A stretch of 64,000 nucleotides of DNA from Gracilariopsis chorda (GCA_003194525.1 NBIV01000080.1:124001-188000); one strand, 5' to 3'. Positions 52,984-63,780 are shown, counted from the first letter of the stretch. Numbers and translations are program-made. Notes: a model not told the origin generated them from the sequence alone.

Positions 52984-54027
52984 ATGCACTGCTTTAGGCT
53001 CCCTGCCTTTTCCACCCCGGCCTCATGGCAAAACCGCTTTAACCACCATGTTTACCACAAGCGGTTACTGTGTATGTCAGCAGCAAATCCTGCCCGAACA
53101 GCCGTTATCACAGGCGCATCTGGCGGCATCGGCGCAGCCACGGCTCGATCGCTAGTGAGTACTTTGCCAACGCTTGAACACTTGATCCTTGCAGCCCGTG
53201 ATATCAACAAAGCAGAGTCAGTGGCGGAGCCACTTCGGAAAGGTGCATCTGCTAGACCTGTAAAGGTAACTGTTGTTCCAGTTGAGCTCTCAGATCTAAT
53301 AAGCGTTCGAGAGTGTGCCGAGAAAATATCCCACAGGCTTGGTGGCGAACCTCTCGATCTTCTCATTAACAACGCTGGAATAATGGCGTGCCCCCTCATG
53401 TATTCCAGCATGCGCGGGGAGAATGGGTACGTTGAGTTACAGTATGCGACTAATCACCTTTCTCATGCGGCACTTACTACATGGCTGTTATCTGAGATGG
53501 AGAAAAGCGATTGTGCCAGAGCAATATTCGTGTCTTCTCTGGCCGTGCGGTTCGCATCTGGACGTACGACTGCACCGGTGGTGGAAGAGCGTGTTGAAGG
53601 GGTGTTGAAAAATGGGGGCTATGAGAAGTGGAGAATGTATGGCGAGTCGAAACTAGCCATGTCGATGTTCGCGCGCGAGCTTTCACGACGATCGAATGTG
53701 TTTTGTCTCAGCTTACATCCCGGTGTGGTACAAACAGAGTTGATCCGGTATGTTGTGCCAAAGTTCATGCAGGGATCACCGACCAGCTTTGCTGGTAAGC
53801 TTTTGGAAGGTGCTAGCAGGCGTGTTTTGGGGCTGAAGACGCCGGAGCAAGGAGCGGAATTAAGTATTGAACTGAGCCAAAAGGGAAGGGAAGAACTTGA
53901 GAACGGAATGATGTACATGAAGACAGGGTTGGAGAAGCTTCAACTCAGGCAACTACCGATCTTTTGGAACAATAAGGAATGTAGTAGGCTATATGAGGAC
54001 ACAGTGAGATTTGTGACTTCAGTTTAA
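52984..54027 (+). CDS. Short-chain dehydrogenase/reductase, retinol-dehydrogenase-like
   Basis: NAD(P)H-dependent oxidoreductase with a Rossmann fold. Counting from the ATG at 52984: TGASGGIG (about 43-50) binds the cofactor, NNAG (129-132), the catalytic Ser in IFVSSLA (about 184) and YGESK (Y219, K223), then LHPGVVQTEL. The spacing matches classical SDRs, and the HPGxxxTEL and long C-terminal region resemble the RDH11-14/WWOX/protochlorophyllide-reductase-like branch. The substrate cannot be told. The first 30 residues before MSAANPAR are basic and hydroxylated without acids, consistent with an organelle transit peptide. ATGs at 52891 and 53074 are alternative starts. Intact, single exon, with a TAA stop. 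Confidence 0.9.
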   Translation: MHCFRLPAFSTPASWQNRFNHHVYHKRLLCMSAANPARTAVITGASGGIGAATARSLVSTLPTLEHLILAARDINKAESVAEPLRKGASARPVKVTVVPVELSDLISVRECAEKISHRLGGEPLDLLINNAGIMACPLMYSSMRGENGYVELQYATNHLSHAALTTWLLSEMEKSDCARAIFVSSLAVRFASGRTTAPVVEERVEGVLKNGGYEKWRMYGESKLAMSMFARELSRRSNVFCLSLHPGVVQTELIRYVVPKFMQGSPTSFAGKLLEGASRRVLGLKTPEQGAELSIELSQKGREELENGMMYMKTGLEKLQLRQLPIFWNNKECSRLYEDTVRFVTSV

Positions 54028-54849
54028 GCAGTTATCATATAAATGGAACCGTCTTGTCTGAGGCTGTTAGGGTGCAGATTGAGCTGCTTGGGTTTCCCTT
54101 TTTTGTGCTTTGCACGTGATGGCTGGCGTGCCAGTTGCCCAATGGTCGCTGGCCGAATACGTTGAAGGATCTAGAGAAGGGTAAAGGAAGTCTCTGACCT
54201 ATCTTCACGAAGAAGTCGTAAGAAGCAGATGAAACTAACCCCATGGCGTCAAAATGAGAAGCGATGAGTCCTAAATGTAGAATATAACGCGACGGCGTTG
54301 GGTGAATTCCGAAACCACGGACAGGACTCGCTACCTCGCTCAAATGGCCTTTTTTTATGACTCAAGAGGTTTCTTTCCGTGATGAAGCGCGTCACTGCAG
54401 CGGAAAAGCACGAATGTGCCAACCTTGGTTGCTTTAAGAAAGCAACGAGGAAGAAGGAGGCGTTCAAACTGGTGCAAGCATGACAACGTTTCAAGTTCTT
54501 GTCAGAGATGCGTTTAAACTCTACCAGCGGCGAACTTTGGCAATGGACACACCCAAGGGTAGTCTTATTTGGCAGTAATTCTTTGAATCAAGCCGGTGCC
54601 CGTGGAGGCGGCGGCATGCAAAACGGCGCATGCATGTGATTGGCGCGAGTACGTGGTGTACGCCAACGGTCTGCTAACTTCAAGTGTCGGCGCGACGTCG
54701 CCGACCTTTGAAAACAAAATTCAAATTGAATTTTCGCGCCTTCAGCCGCCACCCACAACTGCCACCCAAAGCACCACAAACATAACAAACTTTCCGTCCC
54801 TCCAGCACCAGCAGCAGCAGCAACTAGCGGCAACCCCCCCCCCCCAACG
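54028..54849. other. Intergenic between SDR and augmin-like gene
   Basis: No supported gene. The right end, 54690-54849, is the likely promoter and leader of the next gene and includes the E2F-like site. Confidence 0.5.
54732..54739 (+). promoter_or_regulatory. E2F-like site TTTCGCGC
   Basis: Exact match to the E2F/DP consensus TTTSGCGC, 110 bases before the start codon of the augmin-like gene. E2F sites drive S-phase and mitotic genes in plants and animals, which fits a spindle protein. One short match can occur by chance in GC-rich DNA. Confidence 0.4.
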
Positions 54850-55977
54850 ATGTCTGCCCCGCCATTCCACAGCGCGCTCCCCCTTCGAGAGGACCTTCGC
54901 ACCCTCGGTCACCCCCGCCCAGACGATCCAAACCTGCTCATCTCGCACGGACAGCACCGTCTAGACCTGCTGCAATGGCTGGTGCATCGCATTCATCCCG
55001 ACCTTCACATCAGCGATGAAGCCGAAATGGCGCACTTTTGGCATTCACTCGGCGTTCAGTCGCACCCTCCAAACGCAAATGGTTTCCGCATTCCCATGAC
55101 CGCCCCCGCTCAAAAGGCGCGCGATCGCGCCGCTGCCTCCGCTTACTTGCGAGCTTGTATCGACCTCGTCTTCGCTTTCAATTCGCTTGAACAACAGCAG
55201 CAACAACAGCAGCAGGAGCAGGAGCAGGCGCAGCAAACACATGCAGAGTCGGCTATCGACCCGTTCACACAGTATGATTTTGACATGTTCAAACAAACAC
55301 AATCACTCATTGCAAATCGTCACCTTCTCTTCCCGGATACAATCAACCTACTACATGCCCCTGCAAAACGAAAGCCGTTAAAGCCGCTAACAAGGCGTCC
55401 GCCGCCCAGTACGAACCGTCCCGCAACCCAACCCCCGAGCCACAAATCCGCCTCGTCAAGAGCTGCCTCAAAACCGTCCGCCCCTTTGTCACGCGAAAAG
55501 ATACTCGCTCAATTACGAACGTTGAACCGGGAAACCACAGAGATTCATGAGGCGTTGCGAGCATCCAATCCGCAGTATGAACCATCCCACCCCATCGACA
55601 CAGAAGAGAACGAGGAAGATACATTACCGGATCCCGTATCCGATATGCAAGCCATTTCGCAACTGGCAGACGATGCAAAACAACTCTGTTCACTCTTTGA
55701 ACAATTCATCCACATAACTTCAGACACGTACGAAAAGCGTCAGCTCGACGATGATATCGCCGTGTATAACGCCCAGCAAGACGAGCAGTTGAGCGAATTG
55801 ATGCCGGCCTGCAATGATCTCATGCACCAAACCAGCACCTTTCTGAGCGACCTAGCGCTCATGAACGAGTCAATGCAAGATCTAGAAGACGCTAAAACGC
55901 TCATCGAGGTACTGCCAAACAGTGCGTCAGTACGCGCCGTGGAAGAGCAAGCACAACGCACACAAGCCCACATGTAG
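54850..55977 (+). CDS. Augmin complex subunit 7-like protein
   Basis: Augmin brings gamma-tubulin to the sides of spindle microtubules and starts branched growth. The 375-residue protein matches the layout of plant AUG7: an N-terminal LRTLGHPRPDDPNLLISHGQ then HRLDLLQWLVHRIHPDL, where AUG7 has a Tyr-Pro-Arg region, a Gly-Met/Gln-x-Arg turn and a LLEWLxxKL helix; HFWHSLGV for the next helix; and later QTQSLIANRHLLFP, matching the AUG7 region that ends LFSxExxLFP. A poly-Gln tract (about 114-121) and a Pro/Lys-rich linker are insertions. The C-terminal half is predicted coiled coil. Single exon, TAG stop. No augmin partner is nearby. Assignment rests on pattern, not on a search. Confidence 0.6.
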   Translation: MSAPPFHSALPLREDLRTLGHPRPDDPNLLISHGQHRLDLLQWLVHRIHPDLHISDEAEMAHFWHSLGVQSHPPNANGFRIPMTAPAQKARDRAAASAYLRACIDLVFAFNSLEQQQQQQQQEQEQAQQTHAESAIDPFTQYDFDMFKQTQSLIANRHLLFPDTINLLHAPAKRKPLKPLTRRPPPSTNRPATQPPSHKSASSRAASKPSAPLSREKILAQLRTLNRETTEIHEALRASNPQYEPSHPIDTEENEEDTLPDPVSDMQAISQLADDAKQLCSLFEQFIHITSDTYEKRQLDDDIAVYNAQQDEQLSELMPACNDLMHQTSTFLSDLALMNESMQDLEDAKTLIEVLPNSASVRAVEEQAQRTQAHM

Positions 55978-56175
55978 ATAACACACAGTCAAGTGGTGAA
56001 TCGCACTAGAGCTAACACAAAAATGTTCAGTTAGGTTAAAATAGTCATCCTTATCATATTTACAAGTTAAGAAGAAAAGAGCCGACATCCGTTTCGTGAA
56101 GTAAAAGAAGAAAAAGAAAGCAGAGGTACCAAAAACAAAAGAGTAAGTGTCCGTGTTTGTGTGTGTGACGATACC
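55978..56175. other. Convergent intergenic region
   Basis: Only 198 bases separate the stop codons of the augmin-like and DEK-like genes. It must hold both 3' ends and polyadenylation signals; no strong hairpin is seen. Confidence 0.6.
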
Positions 56176-57474
56176 TTACTGGGGCGCGTGTGTGCTGATT
56201 GCATCACCATCGTCGTCAGTGGTTTGAGAAGCAGTTTGTGAAAGCTTTTCCCGTTTCCATTGTTCGGCCAGTTCAATCCAGGTAGTACCGCCAGTTTCAA
56301 GATCTTCATCACCATCTTCATCACTGTCTTCAGCCGCCTTAGCCTTAAGTAATTGAGCTTTTCGCAGCGCCGCCTTCTTCCTAGCTGCTTTCTTTGCTCG
56401 AAAGCGCTCCGCTTCTTTTTTCGCACGTTTAAGTTCGCGTTCGCGTTGTGCAAGGCTTTGGCGCCCTTCTATAACTCGCGGTTTCTCCAAAAACTCTAGC
56501 AAGGCTCGTACTAAATCGGGTTTGCCGGCAGTCATTGTGGATTCCTTTTTGGTGGGGTGATTTGACACATCGGGGTTTACGCTGTCTGGTGTAGTGGTAC
56601 TATCGGCGGTGGAAACGGTGGTAGAATCAAGAGCTACATCACGACAAGCTTCTGATATTTCAGTGTCGTCCATTCCCATAGCTTCTGCCAAAAGGGCCCT
56701 TTGTTCAGTGTCTAGCGCGATTGGATGATGACGCGGAGGCGCATGGTGTGTCAAAGCATGTTTTGGCGAAGTTGTATCCAGGCGTTTGACAGGGATATCA
56801 AGAAATTTGGCAAGCTTTCGTAATACGTTAAGATGCGCACGCATAAGTTTGGCACGGACGCGAAGGCGGTCCTTATCAGAAGTGAAAATGAAGCCGGAAA
56901 AAGATCGAATGTTGCTCTTTCGAGTATGGGCAGCACCTGCAAAATTGAATAGAAGACGGTGCAAAAACTCGAGTTCTGGTGCTTTGACGTTAACTCGATT
57001 GAGGTTGTACATGATGTTTGGGACATTTGACAGAGGTTGACCATTGCCCTTAGTTCGCAGCGCTCTTGACGGCGGCGTTCTCTTCTGTGTGGACGCTGTT
57101 GGGATTTCGAAGATGGTTGTTTTCTTGCGCTTTCTGGGACCCAATTCGAGGGGCTGCGGTGCAGCGGAGGGGGTGGGACGTTTGCTGGAGCCATTATGCG
57201 TGGTGAGCGGCAGGGGGGGGGCGGGAGGGGAGGGGCTGTTTGAGAGCGGCTCTTCTAAGGCGGGAGACGGGGCGGTGGAGGGGGAGGAGGGGCGGGAGCG
57301 GCGCATGGCGGAGGCGGTGAGGTTGGGCGCGGGGAGAGTTTGCGCGGAGGTGGCGCGGGTGCAGCGCGCGGCAGCGGCAGCGGCAGCGGCGGCGGCAGCG
57401 GCGGCGGCGCGTGCATTCCAAGAAGTTGAGGCGGCGCGATGGCGCCGCGGCTGCGCGATGTGCCTCGCGCCCAT
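56176..57474 (-). CDS. DEK-like chromatin protein
   Basis: DEK proteins bind and bend DNA, act as histone chaperones and regulate chromatin access in the nucleus. This 432-residue protein has the SAP-region signature at about 168-230: LEFLHRLLFNFAGA, then NIRSFSGFIF and a helix LNVLRKLAKFLDIPVKR. This parallels the animal and plant DEK block with its LHKLL, Asn-x-x-x-FSGF and L-D-hydrophobic elements. PDLVRALLEFLEKP (319-332) matches the end of the SAP domain, displaced by about 85 residues of insertion. A basic RKRKKT nuclear signal (113-118), a poly-Ala run (23-35), a Lys/Arg coiled coil (342-380) and an acidic EDSDEDGDEDLE stretch follow. The C-terminal DEK-C domain of animals and plants is not seen. 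Single exon, ATG at 57474, TAA stop. Confidence 0.75.
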   Translation of the reverse strand: MGARHIAQPRRHRAASTSWNARAAAAAAAAAAAAAARCTRATSAQTLPAPNLTASAMRRSRPSSPSTAPSPALEEPLSNSPSPPAPPLPLTTHNGSSKRPTPSAAPQPLELGPRKRKKTTIFEIPTASTQKRTPPSRALRTKGNGQPLSNVPNIMYNLNRVNVKAPELEFLHRLLFNFAGAAHTRKSNIRSFSGFIFTSDKDRLRVRAKLMRAHLNVLRKLAKFLDIPVKRLDTTSPKHALTHHAPPRHHPIALDTEQRALLAEAMGMDDTEISEACRDVALDSTTVSTADSTTTPDSVNPDVSNHPTKKESTMTAGKPDLVRALLEFLEKPRVIEGRQSLAQRERELKRAKKEAERFRAKKAARKKAALRKAQLLKAKAAEDSDEDGDEDLETGGTTWIELAEQWKREKLSQTASQTTDDDGDAISTHAPQ

Positions 57475-59480
57475 TGCACGCGCGTTCGCGCGCTGTAAGG
57501 CCGAGCTCCGCTGTCAGCCCAAGGAACCTTTCAGATCTCTGAGCTGTTCTGCACTTTGTGCACTTGTGCACTTGTGCACTTGTGCACTGCACAATGTGCA
57601 GCTGGCGCTTGGCGGCATCTATGCTCGTATGTGATACCGCAGACGGCCAAAGTATTTGTCTACAAGGGTAAGGGTTATAGGGATACGGTCGTACAAAGGC
57701 TCCTGGAAGTATGTGTTTGTTCTTGTTGCTCTTTGGATGAGCGGCTGCAGTCGCCATTGAATGTGTACAGCTGTACCGTTGGCATTGCTACCAACGGTAC
57801 CGCACGAGGTGCATGCGTTAGAAATGACAAGCTACACAACCGTGCCGCGCACAAACTCTTCGTCTTGCATCGCGCGCTTTGTCCGGATAGAGCAACCTCA
57901 AAGCTGAACAGTAAGCCAGGGCGCAAGTGCTGTTCTATGGCATCAAGATGAGCGCCGGCTTCGGTGAAAGGTGCTCAACCGGCTCGAGATAGGCGTGTAC
58001 TTGTGGCGAGTGAGGGCGTGCTCCGCGACTTATCGAGTGAGAGCGCGCTCTTCGCTAGGGTGCGTTCGTTCATCGTGTTCCAGCGCCTCGCGCTGAATCA
58101 ATTGCGAAAAAACTTTTATGGTACGGGCCGCAGAGGAGTGCGGGCAAAGAGCGAGACGTGGACATGCACCAGGGTGGCAACTGCAAGCGTTGGCAATCGC
58201 TTCGTCTCCGCATTGTGCACGCGGCAGTTGTGGAACTGCACAGTGCACAAGTTAACGTCGCACTTTCTGTTGCTGGAAACCAGCGGTAACAAACAAAGGT
58301 ACACAAACAGGCAACTGCAACGTGACGCCGCTTCAGCGTCATGGCGTTTCTATTTCCGGGCGGCTGTTTCCCAATGCAAAGTTTGCAGTAACGCGACTGT
58401 AATGCATAGTTCATGGAATGAACTTCCACGCACAAACTGCGACCGGCTGCGACGTGCCGGAGGGCGCGTGTGTCTCCAAGTTGGCCCAACTACCACCTGT
58501 ACCTCTCGAAAAGTTTGTTCTTGTTGCGCTTTCACAAACACTCCAGAGCGCAAGCAAGCGATCATGTGAACAACGTGTCTTCAAATAAGGGTAAGCCACA
58601 GCCACTTGGCGCGCTTTGCAAATTGAATGGTCAGTTTTCAACAACGCGCAGGTCTTGCGCTCTAGTACCGCTGCCCACTAAGCAGCTACAATAGCCGCCA
58701 TCATCGCGGCCGTCTAGATCATGATGCTCCTACACAACCTTGGGAGCAGAACCCTGTCCACGGCTGCAATTGGTGGAAAGCATTTTTGTATGAACCCATC
58801 GATATAAAGTGCTTATCGCACTGTTGCCCGACGTGTAGCCAATCAACTGCAAGACCTGCCTTGAGAAATGCACAAAAAGAAACTGTAACGTAATCAACGC
58901 TGTCGCGAATGATATCAACGCCGACGGAGTACCAACTGTAATCCCCCCCTCGTTCGGAGCGGTAGCTACGAAGGATAACAAACATGTGCATTGCTCACAA
59001 TAGGGCGCTCGCGTGCATGCTCCGACTGGGTCCATAATTAACCGCGGTTGCAGGGCTGTGCAGAACGCTACATGGGTATGGTGGAAGGATGCAACGCAAA
59101 TGTGTTGTTGTTTCATAAATCTACCCTTTTATGTAACTGCCGCCTATAGCTCCTGTACGTACTAGACCGCAGCTAAACGAGACGAACTACGGATCCGCAG
59201 ATTTAAGTGCAGTTACGGAAGAGGTATCTAACCCTTCAGCATGAAGATAATCATGGGAAAGAGACGCAAACCAAACCGTGACAAAACGCATCACGGTGCG
59301 TGCACAACAAGAGCCCATACGCAGCCGACTGGCCAGTGCCGCTCGCTTTCAAGACGCACAACGTTGACGTGCCTCGACAGCTTAGAAATATTGAGCCAAC
59401 ACCTCTTTAGACTGGCCACCGTGGTCAGTCCGGCCGCGCCCCCGTATAGCTCGTCCACTACAACGTGGCAGCGTGATACT
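57475..59480. other. Intergenic, no gene supported
   Basis: Long overlapping frames on both strands (for example 57964-58569 plus) reflect GC-rich sequence and have no motif. The first few hundred bases are the DEK-like promoter region. A small tandem repeat is listed separately. Confidence 0.5.
57556..57589. repeat. TGTGCACT octamer repeat
   Basis: Four copies of (T)TGTGCACT in tandem, each containing the palindrome GTGCAC, about 90 bases upstream of the DEK-like ATG (on its strand). Confidence 0.8.
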
Positions 59481-59519
59481 TGTATGCGATCCGTCCACTA
59501 GGTGAACAAGAATATTCGC

Positions 59520-59665
59520 GGTTTCCAATCACAGCCCACTTGTGTGTTTTATCGAACATACGCACCCCATTCTTGCAACTGCTGCGGCCATGCACAGACA
59601 TTTCGTCCCCCTTCAGTGCCTCGTTGGACACAAGCTGTCTATATCATCGAGAATACTCTTGCTCC
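59520..59665 (+). repeat. Extra copy of a loop segment of the palindromic element
   Basis: Direct repeat of about 60255-60390 at roughly 85% identity by eye; shared blocks include gcggccatgc, cagacatttcgtc and atatcatcgaga. It lies outside the left arm, so the element may be larger than the palindrome or this may be a second fragment. Confidence 0.65.
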
Positions 59666-59815
59666 CCCGTCGAAGCAATGTGGGTATAGAGTTACAGGAC
59701 AGTAAAGAGAGCCATTCCGTCTCCATAATAGACGCATCAAAATCGCTGTGTGCGTCGCAGACCCGCTTCAGGAAATGGTTTTCATAAACCACTCAGGAAG
59801 AGAGTAACCAAACGC

Positions 59816-59905
59816 ACACATATGCCGTTCTAAGGAACGGCATATGTGTCCGGGCAATTCAGAAACTTCAGCATCGTTGAGATACGGAAGTTTCTGAATT
59901 GCCCG
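59816..59905. repeat. Two adjacent perfect hairpins
   Basis: 59816-59849 forms a 15-bp perfect stem (acacatatgccgttc and its complement) with a TAAG loop. One base later, 59851-59905 forms a 19-bp perfect stem (cgggcaattcagaaacttc and its complement) with a 17-base loop. The matching position in the right arm of the palindromic element has lost both stems. Confidence 0.95.
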
Positions 59906-60981
59906 ACATGGAACATGTTCAAACTAACAACCGGCCAAAAACATATCGAACATTGGAGCCCGCTGTATCGCTTCAGTAGTCCAACTTGGTCTAGGCGGCC
60001 GGACCTGCCGACGAATTTTTATTGATGTACTTCGAACGACGTGTACCTATCTGTACTTGAGATATTGACGGGAGTAACGTTCAAAGGGGATATGTTCAAT
60101 AGGCAACTCAGACTGACCCGTTGGAAGCGGAGTTGGGGGCGGAGTTTGGGAAGAACCTCAGTTGTGCTGCCTTCTAAGTCTTCGGTTGTTGAGAGCAGAA
60201 GAAGATTCATTCCGATTTTGACATACAACGTCTAGAGGCGGCATTCTTTTCGAGATAACCAGATGTGCTCGAAACACACGCATGCCATTCTCACAACTGT
60301 TGCGGCCATGCGCAGACATTTCGTCCTCCTTAAATGCCTTGTTGGATACAAGCTGCCCATATCATCGAGATCACTCTTGCTTCCCTGTTTGTATCTTTTT
60401 CTGCACAGAAACAACAAATATACCTCACTGTGAATCTCAAAGTGTACCCATTTCATCCAGAGCCGCACGCTCCAAGAGGTTTGTCTCTAAGCATGTCAAT
60501 CGGTCAGCCTATGTTTCCTCGACGCGTGTGCCTCATATGCAACCATCGAAAGGTACCATGTACTATGCTCCCCACTGGACGGTCGAATAGTATTTCCAGT
60601 CAGAAAAGCCGGGTGACAGCAAAGAGCATCCGCAACCGCTGCTTTCCACAGAGCCTGAAGTTCGAGACAAATGTCACCTATCTCCTTGATTGTCAAAGCC
60701 GACGAGAACTTGCTCCTCCCAAAATAAACAAATACAACACCATCCCACGCGTTTAGATTATTCGAAGTTTGGGGGTGATGTTGTACCACACTGTGCTACA
60801 AAACCATCCCAAACTTTCGAAAGTATCCACAGATACTCAGTACCAACCCGGGTTGTAGTGTACGCGCTCACCACTCCCAGTCCTTAATCGTAGGCCAAAC
60901 AACACCACCTCTAACATACTCTTCATTCCTTTGCTTCTTACACGCAACAAAGCCTCCAGAACTTCAGAATACCACGAGGCG

Positions 60982-60988
60982 TATAAAA
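60982..60988 (+). promoter_or_regulatory. TATA box upstream of the arm ORF
   Basis: TATAAAA lies 134 bases before the ATG at 61122, inside the loop of the palindromic element. The spacing from TATA to ATG is similar to that at the right edge of the window (63794 to 63978), which supports a real promoter type in this genome. Confidence 0.5.
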
Positions 60989-61121
60989 CACTGTCACCGC
61001 TCCAGTCGACACTCTCTTCATTATAAATTCTCTGCCATAGCAACGCATTATCCCGACGACATCACCAGCAAAAACAGCATCTCCGGCAGTGTTTCGAGCG
61101 CATCTGATCTTCTCGTAAAGA

Positions 61122-61376
61122 ATGCAGCCCCTGGACTTTGTACGTCGAAATCAGAACGAGTCTTCTTCTGCTCCAAACAACCGCAGACGTAGCCGACAAC
61201 AGAACCGACGTTCTTCCCAAAATCCGCCCCCAACTCCGCTTATAACGCGTCAGCCAGAGTTGCCTACCGAACCTATCCCACCGTTAACGCTACCCCCGTC
61301 AATCTTTCAAGTACATACAGGAACACGCCGTTCCAACTCCACCAATGAAAACTCGTCGGCAGCTCCGGCCGCCTAG
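61122..61376 (+). CDS. Arg/Asn/Pro-rich small ORF in the palindrome arm
   Basis: 84 codons from an ATG, with NNRRRSRQQNRRSSQNPPPTP and a Pro-rich tail ending in NENSSAAPAA. A diverged copy reads outward on the minus strand in the other arm (60240-60000) with the same NESSSA-NNRR-RRQ order. It could be the N-terminus of a larger nucleic-acid-binding protein whose continuation is frameshifted. Function unknown. Confidence 0.35.
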   Translation: MQPLDFVRRNQNESSSAPNNRRRSRQQNRRSSQNPPPTPLITRQPELPTEPIPPLTLPPSIFQVHTGTRRSNSTNENSSAAPAA

Positions 61377-61660
61377 ACGGAGTTGGACTACTAAAACGAT
61401 GCAGCGGGCTCCAGTGTTCGACGCATTTATAGCCGGTTGTTAGTTTGAACATGTTCCATGTAGCGCAATTCAGAAACTTCCGTTTCTCAACGTTGTTGCC
61501 GTTTGCACAACGCGTTCCCCAGAACGGCATATGGGTGCGTTAGGTTACTGTCTTCCAGAGTGGTTTATGAAAATCGTATTCTGAAGCGAGTGTGTGAGGC
61601 ATACAACGATTTAGATGCGCCTATTTTGGAAACGGAATGTCTCCGTTCCCGGTTCTGTAT

Positions 61661-63780
61661 ACCTACATTTCTTCGAAATCTTCTGGCTGATTTTGTTTCT
61701 GTCGTAAGCTTACCTACACTATGATGGTTAAGATAGCGGATGGGATTGAACATTGGTTAGGTATCACATCGGAAACTCAAGCTGTCCAATACTGGGACAA
61801 TCATTCAACACTGAACAAAAATTAGCTTCTACAGGTCTTCTTGAATGCCACTTTGACTGATACGGAAAAGCCGGGAATCAGCGATTGGATCAGTTGATGG
61901 AATAGCTTTCGGGATAATCCTTTGGCCGGAGTTGAGCCTGGTCCGTTCGTAGGTCTAAAAAGAGCATAGATATCTGACCTACATAAATAGAAATACAAAC
62001 TGCATGCCGCAGTATTAACTATTGCAATGATTTTTTACAAGCATTGTTTGATATCGAAACTGACCTCATGTCAAGATATATTTCGCCGCATACGTACCCC
62101 ATCGAATACCGAGGGAGAAGGCTAGGAGGCTACAGGGTTTGCAATTGCTAGCTTTCCAACAGTATTACAGCATGCACGTTTGCAAGCTCTGTCAAATAAT
62201 ATGTGACACAGGATAGATAGGGAACCAGCACGGAGCCGGAAATAGCTCGACCGTTATCTGCTTTTGCCCTAATAACCTTCTTAAAGGCAAAACACAATCC
62301 TACGTCTGCAGTTCCAGTTTCGAAAGAATTTAATTCACGGCTATAACCGTCCGAGAGAAGTGACGCCCCTCCGTCTGAGTGACTGAGCATATCGGTAACC
62401 TTAATGGGTGGGTTGGCTCGGCCCGACGAGCCGAGTCACTGCTCATCATCGTTGTCATTGTGATCACTTTTCCAGTAATGAAGGTACTTGACGTGGCCAG
62501 ATGTCCAGCCTTAAATTTAGCGCTTCTGATTTTACACGGGACAAATCTGGAAAGGGCCAGCGATCACTGGGCGCTGCTTGGGTTAGAGGCTGTGTAGCAT
62601 GAAAGAATGATTCTCCTTCATCGTTGCTTTCTCCAACTTATCCATGACTTGGGCTCATGCCACACTACGACGCCATAGCACAGCTCCCTACAAAGACCTC
62701 TCTGTTCAAAAAATGCCGGAAGCTTTGTCGGCCGTTGTCGTCTTACTTGCACGATACGATTCCCTTGCTGCTGGGTTGGCTGCTCTTCGTATCGCGACGT
62801 GTTTGTTCTGGGGCACCACAGCACATGGTGATGCAGCCCCGGACATTTCGACGACATTCACGCAGAGCAAGTATCCCAATATCTTTTCCAGGCATCGCTG
62901 GTATTCTCAAGCAGCCCGTCGTGAAGAGACAAGTCCGATCGCAGACACGCCCGCAGACTGCTCAACCACCAAACACTCCGGGCGGGGTTTTCCGCATTGC
63001 CGACGCTTCTCTGCAAGCTGAAGTCAAAACCAGAATTAGTCGTATTGCTCAAGGGTTATCTGTGCTTATTCTTTGTGAACATGTCAACTACTTACGGTCT
63101 CTTAATCCCACAATATCCTTGTGTCCGCATGAAGTAGATTGGTTGTGACACGCTCAGAGGCGTTTCTGGCCTCCACAGGAGGCCATAGCACAAACCTGTT
63201 TGCTCCCGCTCGTCAGATCAGATAGGATGACATGCGCACGGTACAGCAGCGTACCAAGTGAAGGCAGAAGAAGATGCCCACGTCCACCTCCGAATTGTAT
63301 CACGGCCACAGAGTAGCTGGCTTCCGATGGTAGCCTTCACCTGTGCCCCTCTAACCGCTGTTTTCTACGGCCAATACAGTATCTACGTGAACCTTCTATC
63401 GTGACCAAGTTTCAACTGCCTGCTCTGGTGCAACCTTCGCATCTTTCCAATTACAATTCGCCGTGACACAATACCACGACATCCAACATCTCCGTGGATG
63501 CTGGCGAGGTTGAGCCATGTCCACCAGCCCAATATCTCTCCTCCTACCTTCTGGTCTCCTTCAATTCCATTCTCAGTCAAACCTTGATCAGTAGTGTATG
63601 GCTCAGGCTTAAACTATCAAAGGTGCTCTTCACCCCGCAAGAAGAATTTCCCACGGGCACTTGTTCTTTATGTCACAACCTTAACTCACTGTGACGGTCA
63701 TGGGTCCAATCTTCCTTTCCCCATTGTCATTCTAATTGGAAGAACCTGCTCTTGTGGCGCCGAGAGCTTCTTCCCCCCTT
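61661..63780. other. No gene recognised
   Basis: Candidate frames such as 62657-63148 plus and 62644-63021 plus overlap each other and have no motif. Nothing else was found. Confidence 0.4.

Larger units (their letters stand above)
59690..61660. mobile_element. Palindromic (foldback) element with arms of about 580 bp
   Basis: 59690-60283 and 61087-61660 are inverted copies, about 80-85% alike by eye. The blocks cagcgggctcca, gccggttgttagtttgaac, atgttccatgt, caattcagaaacttcc and gaacggcatatg are shared. A loop of about 800 bases separates them. Both arms encode versions of the same outward-reading Arg/Ser/Asn-rich ORF. In a second frame both conserve SWTT..QRAP-FD-F-AGC and the same stop. 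Such structure fits a foldback transposon or an inverted duplication of a decayed gene. No transposase is recognised and no target duplication was identified. Confidence 0.65.

Noticed and set aside
57044-57634. Plus-strand frame with a poly-Ala run
   Set aside because: It is the antisense shadow of the DEK-like gene; GCN repeats read as Ala on both strands.
57964-58569. 201-codon plus-strand frame
   Set aside because: No domain, odd Cys/Arg/Thr composition and several overlapping frames on the other strand.
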